Below are positions 47,377 to 57,002 of a stretch of 64,000 nucleotides of DNA, piece by piece. Both the position numbers and the translations under genes were made by a program. Position 1 is the first letter of the stretch. The number at the start of each line of letters is the position of its first letter. Under the pieces are notes generated by a model. That model did not search any database. It was not told the origin of the DNA and saw nothing but the letters and a program-made list of their open reading frames with translations. The DNA is from CBDAPE01 sp965198325 (GTDB lineage: Bacteria > Pseudomonadota > Alphaproteobacteria > UBA828 > JAPUJA01): assembly GCA_965198325.1 (NCBI GenBank), contig CBDAPE010000010.1, positions 39,509-103,508 on the forward strand, written 5' to 3'.

Positions 47377-50016
47377 CTAGCTTAGACTCTTCGAAGCGAT
47401 CTCGAAGACATCCTTCGACAGGCCATCGGATTCAAGGATCCGCTGCAACTCCGATTTCATCAGTTCCTGGCGGGCGGGATCAAATTTGCGCCACCGTCCC
47501 AGGACCCCAACGCTTCTCGCGGCGATCTGGGGATTGAGCGGATCAAGACGTAAGACTTGGTCGGCGAGAAAGCGATACCCCGCGCCGCCCGGTTCGTGAA
47601 ACCGGACTCGGTTGGCCACCGAAAAGGCTGCGACGAGCGAACGGAACCGATTTGGATTGGTCAACGAAAAATCCGGATGGTCGAGGAGCCGGGTCACAGC
47701 ACCGAGCGTATCGGCGCGCCGGGACATCGCCTGAATGCTGAACCATTTGTCGACAACAAGCGGATTGTCGCGCCAGCGATCGTAAAATTCAGACAGGGCG
47801 CGCGGTCTGTCAGTCGAATCGCCGTCAGCGAGCAGGCGAAGGGCAGCAATTGTATCGGTCATGGTTTCCGCCCGGTCGTATTGCTCGACGCAAAGCGCAA
47901 GGCTCTCCGGGTCGTTCAGCGCGACGAGGTAATCGAGCGCGCGGTTCTTTAGCCGGCGCCGGCTGATCGCCGCGGCGTCGGTTGAGTTCGCACCAGCATC
48001 CCAATTCGCCTCATAGAGACTTCTGAAGCTGCCTTGGAGTACGCCGGCAAGCGATTTGCGCACGAAATTCCGGGCGCGATGAATTCCGTCCACATCGATT
48101 TGCTCGACGCATTCACCCAGATAGACTTCGGATGGCAATGCAAGTGTCTCGGCGAGGAAGCCAGGGTCCTGTGAATTGTCCGTCAGGCTGGTCGCGAAAG
48201 CATCCAGGAACTGGGGGTCGATCTCGTCTGAGTCCTTGGCGCCTTCGAGCCGCCGGAGAATGACTGCAACCGCATATTGTTGGCCAGCCTCCCACCGGTT
48301 GAATGGGTCGGAGTCGTGCGCCATCAGGAACGCGAGGTCGTCGTCCGTCCGATCGAAACTGAGCTTTACCGGCGCCGAAAAATTTCTCAACAGCGAAGCG
48401 ATGGGCCGCTCCGGGACGTTCACGAACTCGAAATGCTGGATTTCCTTCCGGAGTTCCAGCACCCGTACCGTCTCGTTCGTCAGCGCATCCTCGCTGGCGA
48501 GACGCAGAGGAAGATCCTCGCCATCCGAGCCCAACAAGCCAAGGGCGACGGGAACATGAAACGGCTTCTTCGTGTCCTGTCCCGGCGTTGGTGGGCAGGA
48601 TTGACGTAAGGAGAGGCGATAGGTCTTGCGTTCCGAATCGTAGTGCGAGTCGATCGACAGCCGCGGGGTGCCTGCCTGGGCGTACCAGCGACGGAACTGA
48701 TCAAGGTCCAGGCCCGTAGCGTCTTCCATAGCGGCAACGAAATCGTCGCAGGTGACGGCTTGTCCGTCGTGACGTTCGAAATAGAGATCCATTCCCTTAT
48801 GAAAGCCCTCCCGGCCCAACAGGGTCTGGATCATACGAACGATCTCACCACCCTTTTCATATACGGTCGTCGTATAGAAGTTATTGATTTCCATGTAGGA
48901 ATCGGGTCGGACGGGGTGTGCAGTCGGCCCCGCATCCTCGGGAAACTGGGTTGCCCGCAGGCGCGCCACGTCGTGGATGCGTTTGACCGCTCGGGACCCC
49001 ATGTCGGAGGAGAATTCCTGATCCCGAAAGATCGTAAGCCCTTCCTTGAGACTCAACTGGAACCAATCGCGGCACGTCACCCGGTTGCCCGACCAGTTGT
49101 GGAAGTATTCATGGCCGATGACGCTCTCGATGCCCTCGAAATCATCGTCGGTCGCACTTGCCGGATCCGCGAGCACATACTTCGTATTGAAGATGTTGAG
49201 GCCTTTGTTCTCCATCGCACCCATGTTGAAATCGGCGACGGCAACAATCATGAAAATGTCGAGGTCGTATTCCCGGCCGAAGGTCTTCTCATCCCACGCC
49301 ATTGCACTATTCAGCGATGCCATGGCATGACCGCAGCGGTCCAGATTTCCAGGTTCGACGAAAAGCCTTAGCGCGACCTGGCGGCCGGATTGGGTGGTAA
49401 AGCTGTCTTCGAGTGCGACCAGATTGCCCGCGACGAGGGCAAAGAGATAGGACGGCTTGGGGAAGGGATCTTCCCATCGGACCCGGTGGCGCCCGCCGTC
49501 CAGGTCCTCGGTTTCGACAAGATTGCCATTGGAGAGCAGAACAGGGTAATGCGTCTTGTCAGCGGTGACCGTCGTCGTGAACCGCGCCATGATGTCTGGC
49601 CGGTCGAGATAATAGGTGATTTTGCGGAAACCCTCGGCTTCGCACTGAGTACAGAAATTCCCCGACGATTTGTAGAGGCCCTCGAGCGAGGTGTTCTCCT
49701 GAGGCCGAATCTCGGTTTTTATCTCGAGACTGACGGTGTCTGGAATATCGGGAATCGTGAGGCTCTCGGAATCAATCCGGTAGTCACTAGGATCGAGCGT
49801 TGCGCCGTCGCATGCGATCGAAAGCAAGCGCAGGTCTTTGCCGTCGAGGATTAGCGGACGGCTGCCGTCATGATTGCGGCGGAGCGCGAGCCGCGCGGTC
49901 ACGCGCGTCCTCTCCTCGCCAAGATCGAAGGCGAGGTCGGTGGACTCGATCAGATAGTCGGGGACACGATAATCGGAGCGGCGGATGGGCTCGGGCGTGG
50001 ACGTTGTCATGGTCAT
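47377..50016 (-). CDS. pepN: Aminopeptidase N (M1 family)
   Basis: The 879-residue zinc aminopeptidase has the exopeptidase motif GAMENKGLNIF near 262 and the zinc motif HEYFHNWSGNRVTCRDWFQLSLKEGL near 300, with Glu ligand in LKEGLT. The C-terminal helical domain runs to the end, and the length matches E. coli PepN (870). It degrades peptides in the cytosol. ATG 50016 or the one 6 bases later could start it. A short gap separates it from the MTHFR-like gene upstream, so they could be co-transcribed. Confidence 0.93.
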   Translation of the reverse strand: MTMTTSTPEPIRRSDYRVPDYLIESTDLAFDLGEERTRVTARLALRRNHDGSRPLILDGKDLRLLSIACDGATLDPSDYRIDSESLTIPDIPDTVSLEIKTEIRPQENTSLEGLYKSSGNFCTQCEAEGFRKITYYLDRPDIMARFTTTVTADKTHYPVLLSNGNLVETEDLDGGRHRVRWEDPFPKPSYLFALVAGNLVALEDSFTTQSGRQVALRLFVEPGNLDRCGHAMASLNSAMAWDEKTFGREYDLDIFMIVAVADFNMGAMENKGLNIFNTKYVLADPASATDDDFEGIESVIGHEYFHNWSGNRVTCRDWFQLSLKEGLTIFRDQEFSSDMGSRAVKRIHDVARLRATQFPEDAGPTAHPVRPDSYMEINNFYTTTVYEKGGEIVRMIQTLLGREGFHKGMDLYFERHDGQAVTCDDFVAAMEDATGLDLDQFRRWYAQAGTPRLSIDSHYDSERKTYRLSLRQSCPPTPGQDTKKPFHVPVALGLLGSDGEDLPLRLASEDALTNETVRVLELRKEIQHFEFVNVPERPIASLLRNFSAPVKLSFDRTDDDLAFLMAHDSDPFNRWEAGQQYAVAVILRRLEGAKDSDEIDPQFLDAFATSLTDNSQDPGFLAETLALPSEVYLGECVEQIDVDGIHRARNFVRKSLAGVLQGSFRSLYEANWDAGANSTDAAAISRRRLKNRALDYLVALNDPESLALCVEQYDRAETMTDTIAALRLLADGDSTDRPRALSEFYDRWRDNPLVVDKWFSIQAMSRRADTLGAVTRLLDHPDFSLTNPNRFRSLVAAFSVANRVRFHEPGGAGYRFLADQVLRLDPLNPQIAARSVGVLGRWRKFDPARQELMKSELQRILESDGLSKDVFEIASKSLS

Positions 50017-50043
50017 GATGTTAGCGCTGAACGAGGCGATCCT

Positions 50044-50970
50044 CTAGCGCCCGGCGCGGACACCCGAATCCTCGATAATCGCCGGAATTTCCTTGCGCCC
50101 GTGAGGGGCCATCAGATGGACGCCCGCAATGCCGTCAATTTCGCACATTTGTTGTATCAACTCGATGCAGATCCGGCGCCCCTCGGCCGTCGGGTCAGCG
50201 GCTTTCTCGAGCCGCTCGATCAGGGCATCCGAAATTTGTACGCCATACAGGTGCTCGCGCATCCATCGCGCCGACCTGGCCGAAGGTATGGGGCCTAGTC
50301 CAACCAGGACGAAAAGCCGCTCGGTGATGCCCTCGTCGCGCAGCCGGGTGGCATATCGCTCGACGATGCCAGCGTCGAAGCAAAATTGGGTCTGAACGAA
50401 GTTGGCACCGCCGTCCGACTTGGCTTGCAACGCATCGGGTTTCCAGTCGGGCGCGGGATCGATGGGCATGTCCGCCGCGCCGATGAAAAAACGGGGCGGG
50501 GACTCGATCTCCCGATCGGACGGTTCGGGCAGGCGGCCATCGTCGCGCATCCGCGCGGCGGTTGCCAGCAGGTCGCGTGTCTCCAGATCGAAAACCGGTT
50601 TCGTATTGGGTTGATCGCCGGCAGTTGGATCGTCACCTTTGAGGCAGAGGATATTGCGGATGCCGAGCGCCCAGCCGCCGATAAGATCGGCCTGCAGCGC
50701 CAGCCGGTTTCGATCCCGGCAGGTGAGTTGAAGGATGGGCTCCAGACCCGCTTGCACGAGCAGGGCGGCAGCGGCAAGCGCTGCCATCCGAACCTGTGCG
50801 CTTGCACCGTCGGTTACGTTGATCGCGTCGGCCAGGCCCGTGAGCGCCTTGCATTCGGCGATGAATGGTGCGGCTTCACCCGAAAGCGGGGGGAGGGCTT
50901 CCGCGGTGACGGCGAAGCGACCCGCCGAAAGGGCACGTTGGAGATTGCTGTCGGTACCGGTGCTCATCAA
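50044..50970 (-). CDS. Methylenetetrahydrofolate reductase-like protein (MetF family)
   Basis: The 308-residue protein has a TIM-barrel flavoprotein fold of the MTHFR family: VTAEALPPLSG near the start, NVTDGASAQVRMAALAAAALL near 52, ILQLTCRDRNRLALQADLIG near 78 (folate/FAD region), and ILCLKGDDPTAGDQP near 107. True MTHFR makes 5-methyl-THF from methylene-THF. Relatives of this shorter type occur in one-carbon and demethylation clusters. In this window it could take up methylene-THF made by the DMGDH-like enzyme, though the genes are 12 kb apart. Confidence 0.85.
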   Translation of the reverse strand: MMSTGTDSNLQRALSAGRFAVTAEALPPLSGEAAPFIAECKALTGLADAINVTDGASAQVRMAALAAAALLVQAGLEPILQLTCRDRNRLALQADLIGGWALGIRNILCLKGDDPTAGDQPNTKPVFDLETRDLLATAARMRDDGRLPEPSDREIESPPRFFIGAADMPIDPAPDWKPDALQAKSDGGANFVQTQFCFDAGIVERYATRLRDEGITERLFVLVGLGPIPSARSARWMREHLYGVQISDALIERLEKAADPTAEGRRICIELIQQMCEIDGIAGVHLMAPHGRKEIPAIIEDSGVRAGR

Positions 50971-51098
50971 TCTTCGTTTCCCATTGTCCGGGTCGAGGCT
51001 TGTCTGGCTGGCCTTGCGTGGCCCGCGGTGATCGTAGGCAATGGACGAGGGGGTGCAACGCTTTTATTCCCCCATTCCAAACCTGTCGGTGTCCGTGG

Positions 51099-51833
51099 TC
51101 AGCGGGTCAGCAGAGTGTTGATCCGCATGGGCTGTAGGAACATGTAACCGTCGTCTCCTCGCGCCCTTTCAAAGCGTTTGCGAACCTCATCGGTCTCGAT
51201 GTCTTCGCGACGGTATTCGTTGAAACTCGCGCCCATCATCCGGTCGACAAAATCGGTAAATGCCGAGAAGCGCTGGGTCAGGATGTAGTGGCGTTCGATC
51301 CCCCGGGCGAAGGTATCCGGCACGAGTTCCGTAAGCGCGTCGTAGGCGGCGGCACGCACCAGCGTTTCGTCATGAAACGGCATCATCAACTCGAAAAACG
51401 TACCTTCCGCGACGGGTTCGAGGACGTAAAGGAAACCCCCATCGTCGCGCAGAACGCGCCGTGCCTCTCCCAAGACAGGGGCCATCCGCTCGATTGGAAC
51501 ATGATGCAGGGAGCGACCGAAAAATACACCGTCCGCAGCGCTGTCGGGCAGGGGGATTGCCTCGCCGTCGGCTTGATGCAACGTCACGCCGGGCGTCGGT
51601 GGAGCGTCGCGATTAAGGGCCGCCTGGGTTGGATCGGGCTCGAGCCCGAGGACCTGCGCGCCTCGCTCGGCGAGCTGGCGAGCCAGCGCACCATCGCCGC
51701 AGCCGACATCGACCAGTTGCGCGCCTGTGATATCGAGCAGGCGATCGATCGCCTCGATATCGGTGCACTCGCCCAATTCGCCAATTTCGGCCAGGGCGTC
51801 GGTTCTGACAACGGGGTGTTCCAGCATGCCCAC
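51099..51833 (-). CDS. SAM-dependent methyltransferase (class I)
   Basis: The 244-residue protein has the SAM-binding motif LVDVGCGDGALARQL near residue 41, motif GLEPDPTQ near 63 and HQADGEAIPLPDSAADGVFFG near 86, followed by SLHHVP, as in UbiE/Methyltransf_11 proteins. The substrate is unknown. The start is at 51833 or at an ATG 6 bases downstream. It is divergent from the interrupted SDR gene. Confidence 0.88.
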   Translation of the reverse strand: MGMLEHPVVRTDALAEIGELGECTDIEAIDRLLDITGAQLVDVGCGDGALARQLAERGAQVLGLEPDPTQAALNRDAPPTPGVTLHQADGEAIPLPDSAADGVFFGRSLHHVPIERMAPVLGEARRVLRDDGGFLYVLEPVAEGTFFELMMPFHDETLVRAAAYDALTELVPDTFARGIERHYILTQRFSAFTDFVDRMMGASFNEYRREDIETDEVRKRFERARGDDGYMFLQPMRINTLLTR

Positions 51834-51981
51834 GGCGCTACTCCCGGCTCGCGAATGTTATACGGGAAAGATAGCCCGTGAGGGTCGTCCTGTCCTGTCT
51901 GGTCAGCGCTTGACAGGGTACAGGCTGCACCCGATTGTTCGCTGCAGCTCAGCCACGGCTGCCTTTATCAAGGGGGATATT

Positions 51982-52082
51982 ATGGGTTTTTCCGGAAAGA
52001 ACGCCATCATAACGGGAGCGGGGGGCGGCATGGGCCTCGCCACGGCACATCAGTTGCTGGCGGAGGGTTCCAGTGTCACCGC
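51982..52082 (+). pseudogene. SDR oxidoreductase, 5' fragment (split by IS insertion)
   Basis: The first 33 codons (MGFSGKNAIITGAGGGMGLA...) of a short-chain dehydrogenase carry the cofactor motif TGAGGGMG. The frame stops after GSSVT + GC at the edge of the insertion. Removing the element at 52083-56295 and one copy of the 4-bp duplication (CCGC) joins it in frame to 56300-56948, giving ACC GCC CTC GAT and a 249-residue protein, the normal SDR length. The gene was therefore intact before the insertion. Confidence 0.92.
52079..52082. repeat. Target site duplication CCGC, left copy
   Basis: The 4 bp before the IS21-family element match 56296-56299 at its other end. IS21-family elements make 4-8 bp duplications. 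Keeping one copy restores the SDR frame exactly. Confidence 0.7.
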
Positions 52083-52273
52083 TGTCAATGGCGGAGCAAA
52101 AAGGGACGACCGTGGCGGTGTAAGAAGGGACCGCTTGGCGGCTGCGGGCTTGTCCCCGTAGTCCATGGGCGGGCCCCGCGTGCGACGCGGCGTGCCCTCA
52201 ACAGGCCGACGCGGCGGCGCGCGCGGGAGGGACCTGTGGGCCCATGGGGTCAAGCGTGGGTTGGGTGGTCGGT

Positions 52274-53038
52274 TCAGTTCGCCGTCGGGGTTTGACGCCT
52301 GCGGCTCTGGTTGAGCCTGTAGCTCTCGCCATTCATCTCGAGGATGTTGACGTGGTGGGTGAGGCGGTCGAGGAGAGCGCCGGTAAGCCGCTCGGAGCCG
52401 AACACCTCGGTCCATTCGTCGAACGGCAGATTGGTGGTGACCAGGGTCGAGCCCCGCTCGTAGCGCTGGCTGAACACCTCGAACAGGAGCTCGGCACCGG
52501 TCTTGGACAGCGGCACGAAGCCGAGTTCGTCGACGATCAGAAGCTTGTAGGTGGCGAGCTTCTTCTGGAACCTCAGCAGCTGCTTGTCATCGCGGGCCTC
52601 GATGAGCTCGTGGACCAGCGCGGCGGCGGTGATGAAGCCGACCGAGAGGCCCTTCTGGCAGGCCGCCAAGCCGAGACCGAGGGCGATGTGGGTCTTGCCG
52701 GTGCCGCTGTTGCCGAGCGCGATGAGGTTCTCGCGGCGCTCGATGTACGCGCAGCGGGCGAGCTCCAGGACCAACGTCTTGTTGAGCGAGGGGATGACCT
52801 TGAAATCGAAGCTATCGAGGCTCTTGATCACGGGGAAGCGCGCCGCCTTGATCCGCCGCTCGACCATGCGGCGCTCGCGGTCGATCAGCTCAAGCTCGGC
52901 CAGACGCAGAAGATAGCGAACGTGGTCGACGCCTTCAGAGGCGCACTGCCGGGCGATCTTGTCGTACTCCCTCAGGACCGTCGGCAGCTTCAGCCTCTTG
53001 AGGTGGTGGACGAGCAGCAGCCGTGGTGTGTCGGTCAT
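52274..53038 (-). CDS. istB: IstB helper ATPase of the IS21-family element
   Basis: The 254-residue AAA+ ATPase has Walker A GNSGTGKTHIALGLG near 100 and Walker B LLIVDELGF near 165. It helps the IstA transposase choose and join target DNA. ATG 53038 overlaps the istA stop by 4 bases, the usual istA-istB coupling. The frame is intact, so only the nested insertion in istA blocks self-movement. Confidence 0.92.
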   Translation of the reverse strand: MTDTPRLLLVHHLKRLKLPTVLREYDKIARQCASEGVDHVRYLLRLAELELIDRERRMVERRIKAARFPVIKSLDSFDFKVIPSLNKTLVLELARCAYIERRENLIALGNSGTGKTHIALGLGLAACQKGLSVGFITAAALVHELIEARDDKQLLRFQKKLATYKLLIVDELGFVPLSKTGAELLFEVFSQRYERGSTLVTTNLPFDEWTEVFGSERLTGALLDRLTHHVNILEMNGESYRLNQSRRRQTPTAN

Positions 53039-54102
53039 GCGCCGAGCCCCGACAGCAGGCTCATGTACGACTTGGCAGACGTCGTCGCGACCCGGGCGCG
53101 CGGCAGGTACGGATAGACCTCGAGGTTGAGCCGGGGCGGCCGCCGCTCGATGCGGCACAGTACCAGGTGCTTCACCGCATCGAAGCCGATGGCGCCGAGC
53201 CTGAGCGCGTCGCCGACCGCACCCTCGACCTCCTCGAGCCGGAAGCTCTCCAGCAGACGGCGCACCTGGACGGACTCGCGCTTGTCCGCCTTGCCCATGC
53301 GGGCTTCGAGCAGGCGTCGCAGAGTGATGAAGGCCTCGGGCAGGTCCCAGCCCGCCAACGGCGCGGCCTGGTCGAGGGCGCCGATCTTCTGCTCGATCAA
53401 GGGTAGGTAATGCAGCGGGTCGAAGATCAGGTCCTCGCTGTCGTAGGACCGGCGGTGCCGGGCAATCACCTCCGCGCCGCAAGAGATAACGACCTCGTCG
53501 ACGGAGCACCGGATCAGCACCTCGCGGTGGCCATAGGCCACGGGCACCGAGTAGTCGTTGCCCCGGCAGCGCACCAGCGACAGCGAGCTCACCCGTCCAG
53601 TGCGCTTGTCGCAGGCATCGTATGGTGCCGGGGGGAGAGGCAAGAAGGCTTCCCGGTCCCGTGCGAGGCGCTCGCCGATGGTCTCCTTGTGACCCCGCAG
53701 CCGCGCCGCCTGGCGCCGGCGGCACTGTCCCGCGAGAGCATCGTTCAGCGCCTCGAAGCTCTCGGCCCGCGGGACGGGGACCCGGAAGGTCCGCCGGATG
53801 AAGCCGACCAGTCCCTCGACCTTGCCTTTGTCGTTGCCCTTGCCCGGCCGGCCGAACCTGTCCTCGAACAGATAGGGGGATTGAAGGTCCGTGAAGACGC
53901 GCGTTCGCTGCCGCTTGCCATCGCCCAGTATCCGGGCGACTGCCAGCTTGGTGTTGTCGTACAGGATGGATCGGGGGACGCCGCCGAAGAACGCAACCGC
54001 CGCGTTGTGGCCAGCGCAGAACGCCTCGGTCGTCTCCGCCGGGTAGGCCTTCACGAAGCAGGCATCACTGTGGGGAAGATCGAAGGCAAGGAAGTGGACC
54101 TT
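53035..54102 (-). pseudogene. istA: IstA transposase, C-terminal part (split by IS256-family DNA)
   Basis: This part has the second catalytic Asp in SILYDNTKLAVAR, the third residue Glu in GNDKGKVEGLVGF, and the C-terminal domain to the stop at 53035. It joins in frame to 55745-56176 when the nested element and one copy of GCACGCCA are removed, giving 499 residues, normal for IstA. Cryptic readthrough would not restore it. Confidence 0.9.
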
Positions 54103-54110
54103 GCACGCCA
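54103..54110. repeat. Target site duplication GCACGCCA, left copy
   Basis: The 8 bp match 55745-55752 exactly and flank the IS256-family insertion directly. An 8-9 bp duplication is typical of IS256. Confidence 0.85.
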
Positions 54111-55440
54111 GGGTGTGTCCGATTGTCTGTGTAAGTGACGCCGTGGGCGACATTGTTTCCGGCCTCAGCGCGCTGAGGCCGGAAAGCGATCCTCGAACAG
54201 GATCGCAAACTCATTGCGGCGGTCCATTCAATAGGCCGTTTCCAGCCGACACCGGCATTGCGGATCGCCAGGAACAACGCTTGACGGCCGCGTCGTTGGG
54301 GAAGCTCACCGCGGTGTCTTGATGATCTTGCGCAAAGATCGCCGTGCAGGCGATCTCCAGCGCGTTGGTGGTGTACGATCATCTTGCGGATCGCCGGTCG
54401 GGAACGCGAACAGCCGGCACCACCTGCTACCCAGGCGCGGCGCCAACTGGGCGCGATCGCCGGATAGCGCTCGCCCCATTTGGCCTCGAACTCGTCGAGC
54501 TTGCGCCGCCGCGGTCTCGACCCGCTTCGGCGCAAGGTAGATCGCCTTGATATCGGGCCTGATCCTCTTTCGGTCGCTTCCACGACACGAACGCCAGCGA
54601 ACTGCGGATCAGATGCACGATGCAGGTCTGCACCGTGAGTCTCGGGGAACACCGTTGTTATCGCCTCGGGGAAGCCCTTGAGGCCGTCGACCACGGCGAT
54701 CAGGATGTCAGCGACGCCGCGGGTCTTGAGGTCGTTCACCACCTTGAGCCGAACTTGGCGCCTTCGGTCTGCTCGATCCACAGCCCGAGAACCTCCTTCT
54801 CGCCTTCAGCGGTGAGGGCCAGTGCAACGTAGACTGCTTTGTTGCGCACCAGGCCTACGTCGCGGATCTTGACCCGCAGCGCGTCAAAGAACACCACCGA
54901 GATAGACCGCATCGGGCGGTCGGTTCGCCATTCGCGGACCTCCTCGAGTACCGCCGGTGACCCGGCTGATCAGGTCCGGCGAAACCGCGACCCCGTAAGA
55001 GCTCCTGCAGATGGCGTATCTCGCGCACCGTCATGCCGCGGGCATACAGCGACACGATGCGATCGTCGAAGCCCTCGAGACGGCGTTCGCCCTTGAGGCA
55101 CGATCAGCGGGTCGAACGTGCCCCGCGCGGCACGGCGATATCGACCTCGCCATCCTCGCTCAGCACCGTCTTGTCCGAGTAGGCGTTCGGCTGTTACCCG
55201 TGCCGCGACCGGCCGGGTCACCCTTCTCGTAGCCCAGGTGATCGCTCAACTCGGCGTCGAAGCGCCCGCTCCAAGAGCACCGCCTTGAGCTGCTTGAACA
55301 GCCCGTCTTCGCCCAGCATGGGTCATCCGGCTTCTCGTAATCGCGCCAGAAGTTCGTCCGTTCAGGTCTGATAGTCCTCATCGTAGGTCCTCCCATACTA
55401 AATATTGGACCCACGGCACTCCGCAAGATATCTGACACTC
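54111..55440 (-). pseudogene. IS256-family (Mutator) transposase, degenerate
   Basis: Family segments appear in several minus-strand frames: ELSDHLGYEKGDPAGRGTGNS near 55200, VSLYARGMTVREIRHLQEL near 55040, VADILIAVVDGLKGFPEAIT and TVFPETHG near 54680, LDEFEAKWGERYPAIAPSWR near 54470, and LFLAIRNAGVGWKRPIEWTA near 54250. At least four frame changes separate them, so no functional transposase can be made. The DDE signature cannot be read in one frame. Confidence 0.85.
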
Positions 55441-55744
55441 ACCGATCAGCGGGCGAACGTGCCGGTGCGGTCGCCGGCACGGCGATATCGATCTCGCCAA
55501 GATCGCTCAAGACGTCTTGTCCGAGTAGCGTTCGCTGCCCAACGCCGAGTATCCGGCGGTCAAGCTGTTGTTCCTGGCGATCCGCAATGCCGGTGTCGGC
55601 TGGAGCACGGCCTATTGAATGGACCGCCGCAATCGGGGCAGTTTGCGATCCTGTTCGAGGATCGCTTTCCGGCCTGGTAGCGCGCACGAGGCCGGAAACA
55701 ATGTCGCCCACGGCGTCACTTACACAAGACAATCGGACACACCC
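55439..55744 (+). pseudogene. Inverted fragment of an IS256-family transposase 3' end
   Basis: On the plus strand 55558-55680 reads VKLLFLAIRNAGVGW and then, after a frameshift, FAILFEDRFPAW, the C-terminal end of an IS256 transposase, opposite in direction to the main copy. The neighbouring 55440-55530 resembles the YSDKT...GEIDIAVP part of the N-terminus on the minus strand. It is a chimeric leftover of a second copy. Confidence 0.7.
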
Positions 55745-56176
55745 GCACGCCACGCCGCCGATCACCGCCATCGCCTCGCCGAAGTCCGCCTGGGCGGGGC
55801 CGGGGGAATGGACGAGCGGCACGAACATCTCGCGCGACCGAAGCCGCCGCTCACGGACATAGTCCTTCACGATGGTGTAGCCGCCCGTAAAGCCGTACTC
55901 GTCCCGGAGACGGTCGAAGATCCGCTTCGCCGTGGGCCGTTGCTTGTGGTGGCTGGTCCGATCGTCTTCCAGAATCCGATCGATGATCCCCGTGAACGGA
56001 CCCCGCTTCGGCCGCCGTGGCGGCTTGCCGCGGCGAAACCCCGGCGGCACCGAGAACGACAGCATCTTGCGGACCGTCTTGCGGTCCAGCCCGAACACCC
56101 GCGAGGCCTCGCGGGTGCTCATTCCCTCGACACGACACGCCCGCCGAACCCGCGCGTACAAATCCACCCGATACAT
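55745..56176 (-). pseudogene. istA: IstA transposase, N-terminal part (split by IS256-family DNA)
   Basis: This part has an N-terminal helix-turn-helix (STREASRVFGLDRKTVRKML) that binds the element ends, a second DNA-binding region, and the first catalytic Asp in SPGPAQADFGEAMAV. The frame is open until the nested insertion after GGVACG. Start at 56176 (MYRVDLYARVRR). Confidence 0.9.
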
Positions 56177-56295
56177 CCCCCCGCCTTCCAGTCAGAGCAA
56201 CCCTGACAGAAGGCTATAGACGGTCCCATTTTGGTCCGCCACAGCCGGATCAACCGGCCGCTTCAGTGGGGGATTATTGCCCCGCCGTTCTCACA

Positions 56296-56299
56296 CCGC
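56296..56299. repeat. Target site duplication CCGC, right copy
   Basis: These 4 bp follow the right end of the IS21-family element and match 52079-52082. Confidence 0.7.
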
Positions 56300-56948
56300 C
56301 CTCGATCTCAAGGACAAGCCCGCCGAACTCGACAATTATGGCGAGAAGGTTATCTACGTCGTTGGCGACGTCTCGGATAACGAGGTCGTATCGAAGACGG
56401 TCAACGAATCCTTCGAACGGGCCGGGCGGCTCGATTATCTGGTGAACGCGGCGGCGGTCCTGTATTTAGGCAAGGATATGGGCCTGGTCGACCTTGATCT
56501 CGGCGTATTCGACCGGGTCCTCGCGATCAACTTGTGGGGACCGCTCCAGATGGCGAAACACGCTATTCCGCTAATGCAGAAATCGGGCGGCGGGGCGATG
56601 GTGCATATCTCCACCATCCAGTGCCTGCGTGGCGATTCCGCCCCGCAAGAGGGCTATCAATCTTCGAAGGCCGGACTCGTCGCCCTCTCAAAATCGATCG
56701 CGATTCAGTATGCGCGCGATCAGATCCGCTCGAACGTGATCTATCCGGGGGCCTGCTTTACGCCGATGCAGGATCGCTGGGTCGGCGATGAGAAAACCCA
56801 GAAGGCAATCGCGGATCATGTGCCGCTGGGACGGATCGGCATTGCCGAGGATATGGCCAACGGTATCCTCTTCCTGCTGTCCGACAAGGCGTCCTATATC
56901 ACGGGAACGGAACTCGTCATTGACGGCGGTGCAACCGCGTTGCCATAG
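56300..56948 (+). pseudogene. SDR oxidoreductase, 3' fragment
   Basis: This fragment continues the split SDR: VNAAA near the start of strand 4, ARDQIRSNVIYPG, the catalytic Tyr-Lys in GYQSSKAGL, and the family end FLLSDKASYITGTELVIDGG. A TTG at 56277 could act as a start and make a 223-residue protein without the cofactor motif, which should be inactive. Two more SDR genes downstream are close relatives in type, not in direction. Confidence 0.92.
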
Positions 56949-57002
56949 GGGATTCGCCGAAAACGCGGACCAGCCGAGAGTCCGACCGAAACCATAGAGC
57001 CG

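Larger units (their letters stand above)
54111..55744. mobile_element. IS256-family insertion (1,634 bp) in istA, rearranged
   Basis: Both ends begin GGGTGTGTCCGATTGTC and continue as an inverted repeat of at least 55 bp with one indel. The match extends about 190 bp inward and contains the 3' end of the transposase gene in both directions. The minus-strand transposase occupies about 54250-55440. The right 300 bp holds a 5' fragment of a related transposase and an inverted copy of its 3' end. So this is not one clean IS but a merged or rearranged IS256-type structure, ending in 8-bp target duplications. Confidence 0.85.
52083..56295. mobile_element. IS21-family element (4,213 bp) carrying a nested IS256-family insertion
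   Basis: The left end begins TGTCAATGGCGGAGCAAAA and the right end, read outward in, begins TGTGAGAACGGCGGGGCAA, both starting TGT as in the family. Inner repeats of the TGGCGGANCAAAANGGGAC type occur at about 52089 and 52110 and, inverted, near 56225-56244. Without the 1,634-bp insertion and its 8-bp duplication the element is 2,571 bp, normal for IS21. It carries istA (split) and istB on the minus strand. It disrupts an SDR gene. Confidence 0.88.

Noticed and set aside
52083..55744. Composite transposon with cargo
   Set aside because: All DNA in the element is explained by istA, istB, IS256 material and end repeats; there is no passenger gene.
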